Positions 1-5,886 of a DNA stretch of 6,647 nt are shown piece after piece; positions within the stretch are counted from its first letter, which is position 1; the number at the start of each line of letters is the position of its first letter. The notes below the pieces were generated by a model that saw only the letters and a program-made list of their open reading frames with translations, did not search any database and was not told the origin of the DNA. The position numbers and the translations under genes were made by a program. The stretch is from an uncultured Pseudorhodobacter sp. (GTDB lineage Bacteria; Pseudomonadota; Alphaproteobacteria; Rhodobacterales; Rhodobacteraceae), in contig CAMFLG010000186.1 of the NCBI GenBank assembly GCA_945957495.1, positions 1 to 6,647 on the forward strand. The letters are read 5' to 3'.

Positions 1-1092
1 GTGATCACCTTCGCCCTGTCGATCCGCTACAAGCGCAAGCTGGGCCTTTACGGCAAGCTGTTCGACAGCCCGGTCGGCATGATCGGCTTTGCGTTGGTGA
101 TGTTCTGGGTGTTCACCGCCATCTTTGCCGATCAGATCATCACGCTGGACCCGCTGACCCAATATGGCCGCATCAAGAACCCGCTGCCCGGCGTGGCGTT
201 GGTGGACCCAAAGCCCGGCGATTACCCGTGGTTCCTGCTGGGCGGCGATCACCTCGCACGCGACGTGTTTTCCCGCATGGTGATGGGCGCGCGGCAGGTG
301 CTGATGATCGCGCCTGCGGCCACAGCCTTCGCCTATATGGTGGGCATCACCCTTGGCCTGCCTGCGGGCTATTACGGTGGCAAGCTGGACACCTCGCTGT
401 CCTTTGCCTCGAACCTGGTGCTGGCCTTCCCGGTGATCCTGCTGTTCTACCTGCTGGTCACGCCGGAAATCCGCAACACCGGCATTCCGGTTTACCTGGC
501 GGCGGTGTTGTTCATCTTTCCGGTGGTGTTCTTCACCATCCTGTTCAACTCGCGCTTTTTCACCAACCCACCCCGGCGCAACCTTTACGTCGGCGTCACG
601 CTGGTGATCGGGCTTTGGGCCTATTCCGGCCTTGCCTTCAACCGCGATCCGCTGGGTGTGTGGTCGATGGACCCGAACCTGCTGAACGTGTTCGTGTCGG
701 TGGTGTTCGTGAACTCGCCCACGGTGTTCCGCATCGTGCGGGGTCTGGTGATGGATCTGAAGGCGCGCGATTACGTTGCCGCCGGTCAGACCCGCGGCGA
801 AGGCCCCTGGTACATCATGCTGTGGGAGATTTTGCCCAACGCGCGCGGGCCGCTGATCGTCGATTTCTGCCTGCGCATCGGCTACACCACCATCCTTCTG
901 GGCACGCTGGGCTTTTTCGGTCTGGGCGTCACCCCCGAAAGCCCCGACTGGGGGTCCACCATCAACGCGGGCCGCAAACTGCTGACGATCTACCCGCACG
1001 CCGCCCTCGCCCCCGCCATCGCCCTGATGAGCCTTGTGCTGGGCCTGAACCTTCTGGCGGACGGTCTGCGCGAAGAAAGCCTGAAGGATTGA
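1..1092 (+). CDS. ABC importer permease, DppC/OppC family (start at window edge)
   Basis: Inner-membrane permease of a peptide/opine/nickel-type ABC importer. The family signature is visible: GGDHLARDVFSR at residues 81-92 matches the G-D-x-x-x-R-D motif of DppC/OppC proteins, and YVAAGQTRGEGPWYIMLWEI followed by LPN (258-280) is the EAA coupling loop that contacts the ATPase. Hydrophobic segments lie near 25-46, 100-122, 134-153, 162-184, 195-213, 226-243, 287-308 and 334-355. E. coli DppC has about 300 residues and six helices; here 363 residues and roughly two extra segments (about 160-215) sit between the usual third helix and the EAA region. The reading frame opens with GTG on the first base, so a start further upstream cannot be excluded. 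The gene is probably cotranscribed with the ATPase gene 96 bp downstream, across a hairpin. The partner DppB-like permease and binding protein should lie upstream. The substrate is unknown. Confidence 0.9.
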   Translation: MITFALSIRYKRKLGLYGKLFDSPVGMIGFALVMFWVFTAIFADQIITLDPLTQYGRIKNPLPGVALVDPKPGDYPWFLLGGDHLARDVFSRMVMGARQVLMIAPAATAFAYMVGITLGLPAGYYGGKLDTSLSFASNLVLAFPVILLFYLLVTPEIRNTGIPVYLAAVLFIFPVVFFTILFNSRFFTNPPRRNLYVGVTLVIGLWAYSGLAFNRDPLGVWSMDPNLLNVFVSVVFVNSPTVFRIVRGLVMDLKARDYVAAGQTRGEGPWYIMLWEILPNARGPLIVDFCLRIGYTTILLGTLGFFGLGVTPESPDWGSTINAGRKLLTIYPHAALAPAIALMSLVLGLNLLADGLREESLKD

Positions 1093-1111
1093 TGCGATGC
1101 CCCTTCCTGCT

Positions 1112-1158
1112 TTCATCTGTTCTTAAATATCCCGGGGGTCCGGGGGCAGCGCCCCCGG
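1112..1158 (+). repeat. dispersed repeat copy 1 with GC hairpin, inside the transporter operon
   Basis: Bases 1112-1134 are identical to 4200-4222 (23 bp, core CTTAAATATCCCG). In both places the sequence runs on into a G5 tract and a GC hairpin. Here the hairpin is CCGGGGGC (1140-1147), loop AGC, GCCCCCGG (1151-1158), a perfect 8-bp stem. No T-run follows, so a strong intrinsic terminator is unlikely. Its place between the permease stop (1092) and the ATPase start (1189) suggests an attenuator or an mRNA 3'-end stabiliser that sets the permease/ATPase ratio. I recall similar TTAAATATCCC-GGGGG elements as abundant in Rhodobacteraceae genomes; that is memory, not a search. Confidence 0.75.
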
Positions 1159-1179
1159 TCCTGCCCCATCCGCAAACGC

Positions 1180-1183
1180 GAGG
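1180..1183 (+). promoter_or_regulatory. ribosome binding site of the fused ATPase gene
   Basis: GAGG lies five bases before the ATG at 1189. It supports this start and shows that translation of the ATPase begins independently after the hairpin, not by coupling to the permease gene. Confidence 0.6.
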
Positions 1184-1188
1184 CTGCC

Positions 1189-3279
1189 ATGTCTGATACC
1201 TCTTGGGATCCTTCCAAACCGATCCTCGAAATCGAGAATCTGTCGATTTCCTTCTTCACCCGGCTGCGCGAAATCCCGGCGGTGATGGATTTCTCCTGCA
1301 AGGTGATGGCGGGCGAGGCGATGGGGCTGGTCGGCGAATCCGGTTGCGGCAAATCCACCGTGGCGCTGGCGGTGATGCGCGATCTGGGCAAGAACGGCAA
1401 AATCGTCGCCGGTTCGATCAAGTTCAAGGGCCGCGACCTGACCCATATGACTGACGAAGAGCTTCGCCATATCCGCGGCTCTGAAATCGCGATGATATAT
1501 CAGGAACCGATGGCCTCGCTGAACCCGGCGATGAAGATCGGCGCGCAGCTGGCCGAAGTGCCGATGATCCATCAGGGCATGTCCAAGGCCGACGCCTGGG
1601 CGCTGGCGCGGCAGATCGTGGCCGATGTGCGTCTGCCCGACCCCGACCGCATCATCAACGCCTATCCGCATCAGTTGTCCGGCGGCCAGCAACAGCGCAT
1701 CGTCATCGCCATGGCGCTAATGTCAAAACCGGCGCTGTTGATCCTGGATGAACCCACCACCGCGCTGGACGTGACGGTTGAGGCCGGCATTGTCGATCTG
1801 GTCAAGGCATTGGGCGAGAAATACGGCACCTCGATGCTGTTCATTTCGCACAACCTGGGCCTGATCCTGGATGTCTGCGACCGGCTTTGCGTGATGTATT
1901 CCGGCGAGGCGGTGGAAACCGGCAATGTCGTCGAGGTGTTCGACAAGATGCGCCACCCCTACACGCAGGCGCTGTTCCGCTCGATCCCGCTGCCCGGCGC
2001 CGACAAGAATGCGCATCCGCTGGTGGCGATCCCCGGCAACTTCCCCTTGCCACATGAACGGCCCAAAGGCTGCAACTTTGGCCCGCGCTGCGATTATTTC
2101 ACCGAAGGCCGCTGCAACGCCGCGGATATTCCCATGTCTGACGTGCCCGGCAATGACCGCCACGCCAGCCGCTGCCTGAAATGGCAGGAAATCGACTGGG
2201 ACGCGCCCTTGAAGGCGAAAATGACCAAGCCGAAAACGCCGATTGGCAAGGTCGTTCTGAAAATGGAAGACCTGCAGAAATATTACAGCGTCTCGGGCGG
2301 CGCCTTTGGTGGTGGCACCACAAAGGTGGTCAAGGCCAACGAATCCCTGTCCTTCGAGGCGCGCGAAGGCGAAACGCTGGCCATCGTCGGCGAATCCGGC
2401 TGCGGCAAATCCACCTTCGCCAAGGTGCTGATGGGGCTGGAAACCGCCACTTCCGGTTCGATCCTGCTGTTTGACGAAAACGTGCAATCCACCCCGATCC
2501 AACAGCGCAACACCGATACCGTCTCTTCGGTGCAGATGGTGTTCCAGAACCCGTTTGACACGCTGAACCCGTCGATGAACGTCGGGCGCCAGATCATCCG
2601 CGCGCTGGAGATTTTCAAATACGGCGCGTCGGATCAGGATCGCCACAACCGCATGCTGGAACTGCTGGATCTGGTGAAACTGCCGCGCGCCTTTGCCGAC
2701 CGGATGCCGCGCCAGTTGTCGGGCGGCCAGAAACAGCGCGTCGGCATTGCCCGCGCCTTTGCCGGTGGCGCCAAGGTGGTGGTGGCGGATGAACCCGTTT
2801 CGGCGCTGGACGTGTCGGTTCAGGCCGCTGTCACCGATCTGCTGATGGATATTCAGCGCGAGAACAAGACGACGCTCCTCTTCATCAGCCACGACCTTTC
2901 CATCGTCCGCTACCTCAGTGATCGGGTGCTGGTGATGTATCTGGGCCATGTGGTGGAAACCGGCACCACCGATCAGGTGTTCCAACCGCCCTACCACCCC
3001 TATACCGAGGCGCTGCTGTCTGCCGTGCCCATCGCCGACACGCATGTGATCCGCAAACGCATCGTGCTGGATGGCGACATCCCCTCGGCCATGAACCCGC
3101 CGCCCGGCTGCCCGTTCCAGACCCGCTGCCGGTGGAAAGCGCAAGTCTCGCCTGCGGGCCTGTGTGATCGGGAAATGCCGCCGGTCAAGATGCTCGCGGG
3201 CGGGCATCAGATCAAATGCCACCTGTCCGAGACTGTGCTGACGCAGATGGAGCCTGTCATCCAGATCGCGGCGGAATGA
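1189..3279 (+). CDS. fused double-ATPase subunit of a peptide/nickel-type ABC importer (DppD-DppF fusion)
   Basis: Cytoplasmic energy-coupling subunit carrying both nucleotide-binding domains on one 696-residue chain. Domain 1 (about 11-335) has Walker A GESGCGKST 49-57, signature LSGGQQQR 163-170, Walker B LLILDEP 183-189 and the switch histidine H221. Domain 2 (about 355-690) has the same set at 401-409, 510-517, 530-536 and H568. Both sites therefore look catalytically complete. Each domain ends in the oligopeptide-transporter C-terminal extension with four cysteines: C295, C301, C309, C329 and C641, C647, C659, C677. In OppD-type proteins such a motif can hold a [4Fe-4S] cluster (reported for a mycobacterial Opp transporter); occupancy here is inference. 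Separate DppD and DppF proteins have about 330 residues each, so the length fits a simple fusion joined near 340-355. The stop overlaps the start of the hydrolase gene. Confidence 0.95.
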   Translation: MSDTSWDPSKPILEIENLSISFFTRLREIPAVMDFSCKVMAGEAMGLVGESGCGKSTVALAVMRDLGKNGKIVAGSIKFKGRDLTHMTDEELRHIRGSEIAMIYQEPMASLNPAMKIGAQLAEVPMIHQGMSKADAWALARQIVADVRLPDPDRIINAYPHQLSGGQQQRIVIAMALMSKPALLILDEPTTALDVTVEAGIVDLVKALGEKYGTSMLFISHNLGLILDVCDRLCVMYSGEAVETGNVVEVFDKMRHPYTQALFRSIPLPGADKNAHPLVAIPGNFPLPHERPKGCNFGPRCDYFTEGRCNAADIPMSDVPGNDRHASRCLKWQEIDWDAPLKAKMTKPKTPIGKVVLKMEDLQKYYSVSGGAFGGGTTKVVKANESLSFEAREGETLAIVGESGCGKSTFAKVLMGLETATSGSILLFDENVQSTPIQQRNTDTVSSVQMVFQNPFDTLNPSMNVGRQIIRALEIFKYGASDQDRHNRMLELLDLVKLPRAFADRMPRQLSGGQKQRVGIARAFAGGAKVVVADEPVSALDVSVQAAVTDLLMDIQRENKTTLLFISHDLSIVRYLSDRVLVMYLGHVVETGTTDQVFQPPYHPYTEALLSAVPIADTHVIRKRIVLDGDIPSAMNPPPGCPFQTRCRWKAQVSPAGLCDREMPPVKMLAGGHQIKCHLSETVLTQMEPVIQIAAE
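1330..1359 (+). repeat. direct repeat encoding Walker A, copy 1 (copy 2 at 2386-2415)
   Basis: Thirty bases encoding VGESGCGKST recur at 2386-2415 with one silent difference (T at 1344, C at 2400). The repeat reflects duplication of the ATPase domain. The surrounding sequence is far less alike at the nucleotide level, so codon-level identity here is higher than the protein duplication alone requires. Confidence 0.8.
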
Positions 3280-4166
3280 GTGACCTGACCCATCTGCGCA
3301 TCTTGCGCCCTGCCCCGAATGTGCTGGCCTTCTACGATGGCCGGGTGCCGGGGCAACGCTTCATGCCCGGCGCGAACTGGGTGGATGACGGCGCGATTTC
3401 GCTGGGGGTGGCGTCTTATGCGGTCATCGAAGGGGATCAGGCGTTGATCTACGACACGCATGTGTCCCTGGCCCATGCCCGGGCCATCCGCGCCGAACTT
3501 GAATCCATGGGCATCCGGCGCTTTACCGTGGTGCTGTCGCATTGGCATCTGGATCATGTGGCGGGAACCGAAGCGTTCGCCGATTGCCCGGTGATCGCCT
3601 GCCAGCGCACCCTGGATCACCTGAGCCGGCACAGGGCCGGGATCGAGGATGCCAGCTTTCACGGTCTGCCCGCGATCAACCCGCTGATCCTGCCGACGCA
3701 AACCTTCTCGGGCGAAATGACGCTGATGCTGGGCCAGACCGAGGTGCGGCTGATTGAGGCGAACATCCATTCCGATGACGCCTGCGTGCTGTGGCTGCCC
3801 GCGCAACGCCTGCTGCTGGCGGGTGACGCGCTGGAGGATACCGTCACCTATGTGGGCGAACCCGCAGCGTTCGAGGTTCATCTGGCCGATCTGGCCCGCC
3901 TTGCCGCCCTGCAGCCAACCCATATCCTGCCCAACCACGGCGCGCCGGACCGGATCGCCGCAGGCGGCTACGGCCCCGGCCTGATCAGCGCCACGACCGA
4001 TTATATCCGCCACCTGATCCGCTGCAGCAGCGATGCCGCCGCGCGGGCGCTGCCCTTGGCAGAGGTGATCGCCCCTGCCCTTGCTGCAGGTGATCTGATC
4101 TGGTTTGAACCTTACATCGACATCCACGCGCAAAACCTGCAACGGGTTCTGGACTCGGGGCGCTGA
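3276..4166 (+). CDS. metallo-beta-lactamase-fold hydrolase
   Basis: Probable cytoplasmic, dinuclear metal-dependent hydrolase of 296 residues with no signal peptide. The metal-ligand set of the MBL superfamily is present: SHWHLDH at 88-94 (H89, H91, D93, H94), H165 in IHSDD, D184 in LLLAGD and H221 in LPNHG. The start is taken as the ATG at 3276 because it overlaps the ATPase stop (ATGA) and follows a GGCGGA ribosome binding site; an in-frame ATG at 3216 would lie entirely inside the ATPase gene. The overlap implies translational coupling and a shared mRNA, so the enzyme likely acts on the compound the transporter imports. The superfamily hydrolyses thioesters, lactones, beta-lactams, phosphodiesters and amides, and nothing here fixes the substrate. 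The residues after about 225 form a helical C-terminal part, as in many glyoxalase-II-like members. Confidence 0.92.
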   Translation: MSDLTHLRILRPAPNVLAFYDGRVPGQRFMPGANWVDDGAISLGVASYAVIEGDQALIYDTHVSLAHARAIRAELESMGIRRFTVVLSHWHLDHVAGTEAFADCPVIACQRTLDHLSRHRAGIEDASFHGLPAINPLILPTQTFSGEMTLMLGQTEVRLIEANIHSDDACVLWLPAQRLLLAGDALEDTVTYVGEPAAFEVHLADLARLAALQPTHILPNHGAPDRIAAGGYGPGLISATTDYIRHLIRCSSDAAARALPLAEVIAPALAAGDLIWFEPYIDIHAQNLQRVLDSGR

Positions 4167-4199
4167 GCCGGAATTCGCGCCAATTTGACTAAAGTTTCC

Positions 4200-4265
4200 T
4201 TCATCTGTTCTTAAATATCCCGCGGGGGCAGCGGCCGAAGGCCGCGCGGGGGCGCGAAGCCCCCG
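4200..4265 (+). terminator. dispersed repeat copy 2 with tandem GC hairpins, probable operon terminator
   Basis: Bases 4200-4222 repeat 1112-1134 exactly. They are followed by stem GCGGCC-GAA-GGCCGC (4231-4245) and stem CGGGGGC-GCGAA-GCCCCCG (4247-4265), the latter followed by TCTTT. CGCGGGGGC occurs directly repeated at 4221-4229 and 4245-4253, so either copy can pair with the C-tract. It lies 34 bp after the hydrolase stop and is the most terminator-like structure for the transporter operon. Confidence 0.65.
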
Positions 4266-4283
4266 TCTTTGGGTGGGACGGGG
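4261..4283 (+). other. alternative hairpin competing with the terminator stem
   Basis: CCCCGTC (4261-4267) can pair with GACGGGG (4277-4283) around a nine-base loop. The pairing uses the same C-tract as the 4247-4265 stem, so the two structures exclude each other. It may be chance in GC-rich DNA. Confidence 0.4.
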
Positions 4284-4308
4284 CTCAAACAAAAAGTAAG
4301 AATACCCG

Positions 4309-4330
4309 GGGCGCGAAAGTGTTCGCGCCC
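4309..4330. repeat. perfect 9-bp inverted repeat next to the branched element
   Basis: GGGCGCGAA (4309-4317), loop AGTG, TTCGCGCCC (4322-4330). It abuts the outer arm of the branched element at 4331 with no gap, so it may be part of the same repeat unit. Confidence 0.7.
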
Positions 4331-4392
4331 GTAAAACGCTGAAAACAGTCCACTGGACTGTTTTCGCCGGGCTTTGCCCGGCCGCGTTTTAC
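4331..4392. repeat. nested palindromic element with three-way-junction potential, likely bidirectional terminator
   Basis: Outer arms GTAAAACGC (4331-4339) and GCGTTTTAC (4384-4392) are perfectly complementary. They enclose two perfect hairpins back to back: GAAAACAGTCC-ACT-GGACTGTTTTC (4341-4365, 11-bp stem) and GCCGGGC-TTT-GCCCGGC (4366-4382, 7-bp stem). Only one unpaired base remains on each side (4340, 4383). The right arm covers the stop codon of the lytic transglycosylase gene (4389-4391). Because the 4341-4365 palindrome has A4 and T4 at its base, it offers a stem followed by or containing a T-run on either strand, suited to ending transcription of both converging genes. The neat architecture suggests a dispersed repeat of the REP type; copy number is unknown. 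Confidence 0.7.
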
Positions 4393-5003
4393 CCCAAAAT
4401 GGCCAGAACGTAGTTCTTGGTTTCCTCATAGGGGGGAATGCCGTCGCTGGCCTCCACCGCGCCCGGACCGGCATTATAAGCCGCCAGCGCAAGTTTCCAG
4501 GTGCCGAAACGGTCATACATCATCTTCAGATAGCGCGCGCCACCTTCCAGATTTTCCTTCGGATCGTTGATATCCACACCCAGCCGATCCGCCGTATCCG
4601 GCATCAGCTGCGCCAGCCCGGTGGCACCCTTTGACGACACCGCATAGATGTTCCACCCACTTTCCCGCTGCACCAGCCGCAGGAACAGATCCTCAGGCAC
4701 GTCATGCTTGCGCGCGGCGGCCTTGGCAACCTCCAGATACTCGCCCTTGTAATTGCCGCGATAGCGCGGGATCGGGCCGTCCTTGTCACCCCCCGCCGTC
4801 TTGCCGTTCGGGGTCAGCCGGACTGAGCCCTCATACTGATCGGCCAGCCGCCCATCCAGCATCGCCATCTGCGATTTCAACAGGGCCGTGCGGCTTTTGG
4901 TGGACCCGGTCAGCTTCAACCCCTCTGCAATGGCAAAGGAAGGTGCGACAAGCGCCATTGTGGCTGCGAGGGTAACGCCCAGGGCCGTCGCTGAAAACCG
5001 CAT
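4389..5003 (-). CDS. exported lytic transglycosylase, SLT domain
   Basis: Periplasmic murein-cleaving enzyme of 204 residues that would cut the MurNAc-GlcNAc glycosidic bond with formation of 1,6-anhydro-MurNAc. The N terminus is a signal peptide (MRF, then a hydrophobic stretch to about residue 26 with a SFAIA-type cleavage region); no lipobox cysteine is seen. The SLT/goose-lysozyme-like domain spans about 88-200: catalytic glutamate E114 in RESGWN, GLAQLMP 129-135, NLEGGARYLK 151-160 and AAYNAGPGAV 174-183. The ATG at 5003 is preferred because AGGA sits six bases upstream and the signal peptide then begins normally; a TTG two codons earlier is possible. It is small for the family and carries no LysM or other wall-binding domain. 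The stop lies inside the palindromic element at 4331-4392. A candidate promoter of its own lies at 5056-5084. Confidence 0.93.
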   Translation of the reverse strand: MRFSATALGVTLAATMALVAPSFAIAEGLKLTGSTKSRTALLKSQMAMLDGRLADQYEGSVRLTPNGKTAGGDKDGPIPRYRGNYKGEYLEVAKAAARKHDVPEDLFLRLVQRESGWNIYAVSSKGATGLAQLMPDTADRLGVDINDPKENLEGGARYLKMMYDRFGTWKLALAAYNAGPGAVEASDGIPPYEETKNYVLAILG

Positions 5004-5055
5004 GCACAATCCTATCCGCAGCGCCGATCCGGTTGGGATGGCCCAAGTTGGCGGG

Positions 5056-5084
5056 ACTATACCTGAAATCGCGGGGGATTCCAG
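5056..5084 (-). promoter_or_regulatory. candidate promoter of the lytic transglycosylase gene
   Basis: On the minus strand TATAGT (5061-5056) is a five-of-six match to the -10 consensus. CTGGAA (5084-5079) lies 17 bases upstream as a weak -35. Transcription would start near 5049, leaving an untranslated leader of about 46 bases. It suggests the gene is not dependent on the regulator gene upstream of it. Confidence 0.45.
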
Positions 5085-5120
5085 TGCCCTGACCCTGCCG
5101 CGCCCAAACGCCCCGGCGGA

Positions 5121-5705
5121 TTATTGCGCAGCGATTGCCGCAGGGGCCGCCGCGGCCCCGCTGCCCAGCGGCGCACGCATCAGATCCTCGACCATCAGAC
5201 TGATCAGTTGCGTCCGCCCGGCCAGCCCCGATTTGCGGTAAATCGCATTAAGATGCGTCTTGATCGTGCCCTCGGCAGAGCCGCGCAGCCGGGCAATTTC
5301 AGCGATGCTATAGCCCTTGATGGTAAAGGTCGCCACGTCCCGTTCGGTCGGGGTCAAACCCCATTCGGTGAAATAGGCGTCGATCAGCGTCGTCAGCGCC
5401 CCTGCCGCCACCTGCAGGCTTTTTTCCAGATCGGAATTGCGGCGCATAAGGTGGCGCAGCAGGGCCAGTTCAAACAGAATCCCCAGCACCAGCCCCGCCG
5501 TCGCCACCACTTCGGGCAGCAGGCCCGAGGAAAACAGCTTGCCCAGGCTGAACGCCCCCAATTCCTGCATTTCCAGCGTGACATCGCGCAACAGCACCGC
5601 CACGCACAGGATCTGAAACAGGATGACGGCCAATAGCGCAAGCATCGCCTTGCTGGCCCCCTTCGCCAATCTGGACGTCATAGCCCTGAATTCCATCCAC
5701 CGCAT
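5121..5705 (-). CDS. membrane-tethered LuxR-type transcriptional regulator
   Basis: Putative DNA-binding regulator anchored in the inner membrane, 194 residues at the longest start. Two hydrophobic helices (about 20-40 and 64-86) frame a short, probably periplasmic loop of some 23 residues. A cytoplasmic linker is followed by a LuxR/GerE helix-turn-helix (about 116-175): LTPTERDVA is the usual entry motif and SIAEIARLRGSAEGTIKTHLNAIYRKSG the recognition unit. No receiver or autoinducer-binding domain is present, so any sensing must come from the membrane part. The tail after 180 is alanine-rich. ATGs at 5705, 5696 and 5681 are in frame; AGGA lies eight bases before the one at 5696, whereas the first is too close to its own AGG, so the second may be used. 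It is divergent from ssb. Similar two-helix LuxR proteins seem common in Rhodobacteraceae, mostly uncharacterised. Confidence 0.85.
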   Translation of the reverse strand: MRWMEFRAMTSRLAKGASKAMLALLAVILFQILCVAVLLRDVTLEMQELGAFSLGKLFSSGLLPEVVATAGLVLGILFELALLRHLMRRNSDLEKSLQVAAGALTTLIDAYFTEWGLTPTERDVATFTIKGYSIAEIARLRGSAEGTIKTHLNAIYRKSGLAGRTQLISLMVEDLMRAPLGSGAAAAPAAIAAQ

Positions 5706-5732
5706 CCTGACAGGAGGTTTGGGTGCAATCTA

Positions 5733-5767
5733 GCTTGGGCCGGGCGTCGATGAAAGCCCGGCCAAGC
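5733..5767. repeat. imperfect inverted repeat in the regulator-ssb divergent region
   Basis: GCTTGGGCCGGGC (5733-5745) pairs with GCCCGGCCAAGC (5756-5767) over 12 base pairs with one bulged G and a ten-base spacer. It lies 28 bp upstream of the regulator start and between the divergent genes. It could be an operator for a dimeric protein, including the LuxR-type regulator itself, or a leader hairpin. Confidence 0.45.
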
Positions 5768-5798
5768 GGCGGTGGCGCAGAATTGCACAGGCTGGCCT

Positions 5799-5827
5799 TT
5801 GCAATGGCCGGTGTCGCGGTCTATAGG
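5799..5827 (+). promoter_or_regulatory. candidate ssb promoter
   Basis: TTGCAA (5799-5804) and TATAGG (5822-5827) each match four of six consensus positions and are separated by 17 bases. Transcription would start near 5834, about 53 bases before the ssb ATG. No alphaproteobacterial LexA box (GTTC or GAAC with seven-base spacing) was found around it, so SOS control is not indicated. Confidence 0.4.
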
Positions 5828-5886
5828 TTTTCGTTAACCAATCCCGGGCAATGCTGCCGGGGACAAACGGAATCAGGGAGAGGGCC

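Noticed and set aside
228..1196. Long plus-strand reading frame of 322 codons overlapping the permease gene
   Set aside because: It is a shifted frame of the permease gene, rich in Arg, Gly, Pro and His with no recognisable domain, as expected of an antiframe in GC-rich DNA.
1723..3222. Minus-strand reading frame of 499 codons opposite the ATPase gene
   Set aside because: The plus strand encodes unmistakable ABC ATPase motifs throughout, and the minus product is low-complexity with many His, Arg and Gly.
4185..4216. TTGACT followed by TTAAAT as a promoter in the convergent region
   Set aside because: The spacing is about 20 bases, the -35-like part is absent from the other copy of the repeat, and no gene follows on this strand.
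3207..4292. Minus-strand reading frame of 361 codons opposite the hydrolase gene
   Set aside because: It mirrors the MBL gene, has no family motif, and runs across the intergenic repeat.
5124..5636. Plus-strand reading frame of 170 codons opposite the LuxR-type regulator
   Set aside because: The minus strand has a clear helix-turn-helix and membrane helices; the plus product is Gln/Arg-rich with no domain.
5834..5839. TTAACC as a CtrA site upstream of ssb
   Set aside because: Only one half-site is present; the second TTAA half at the expected distance is missing.
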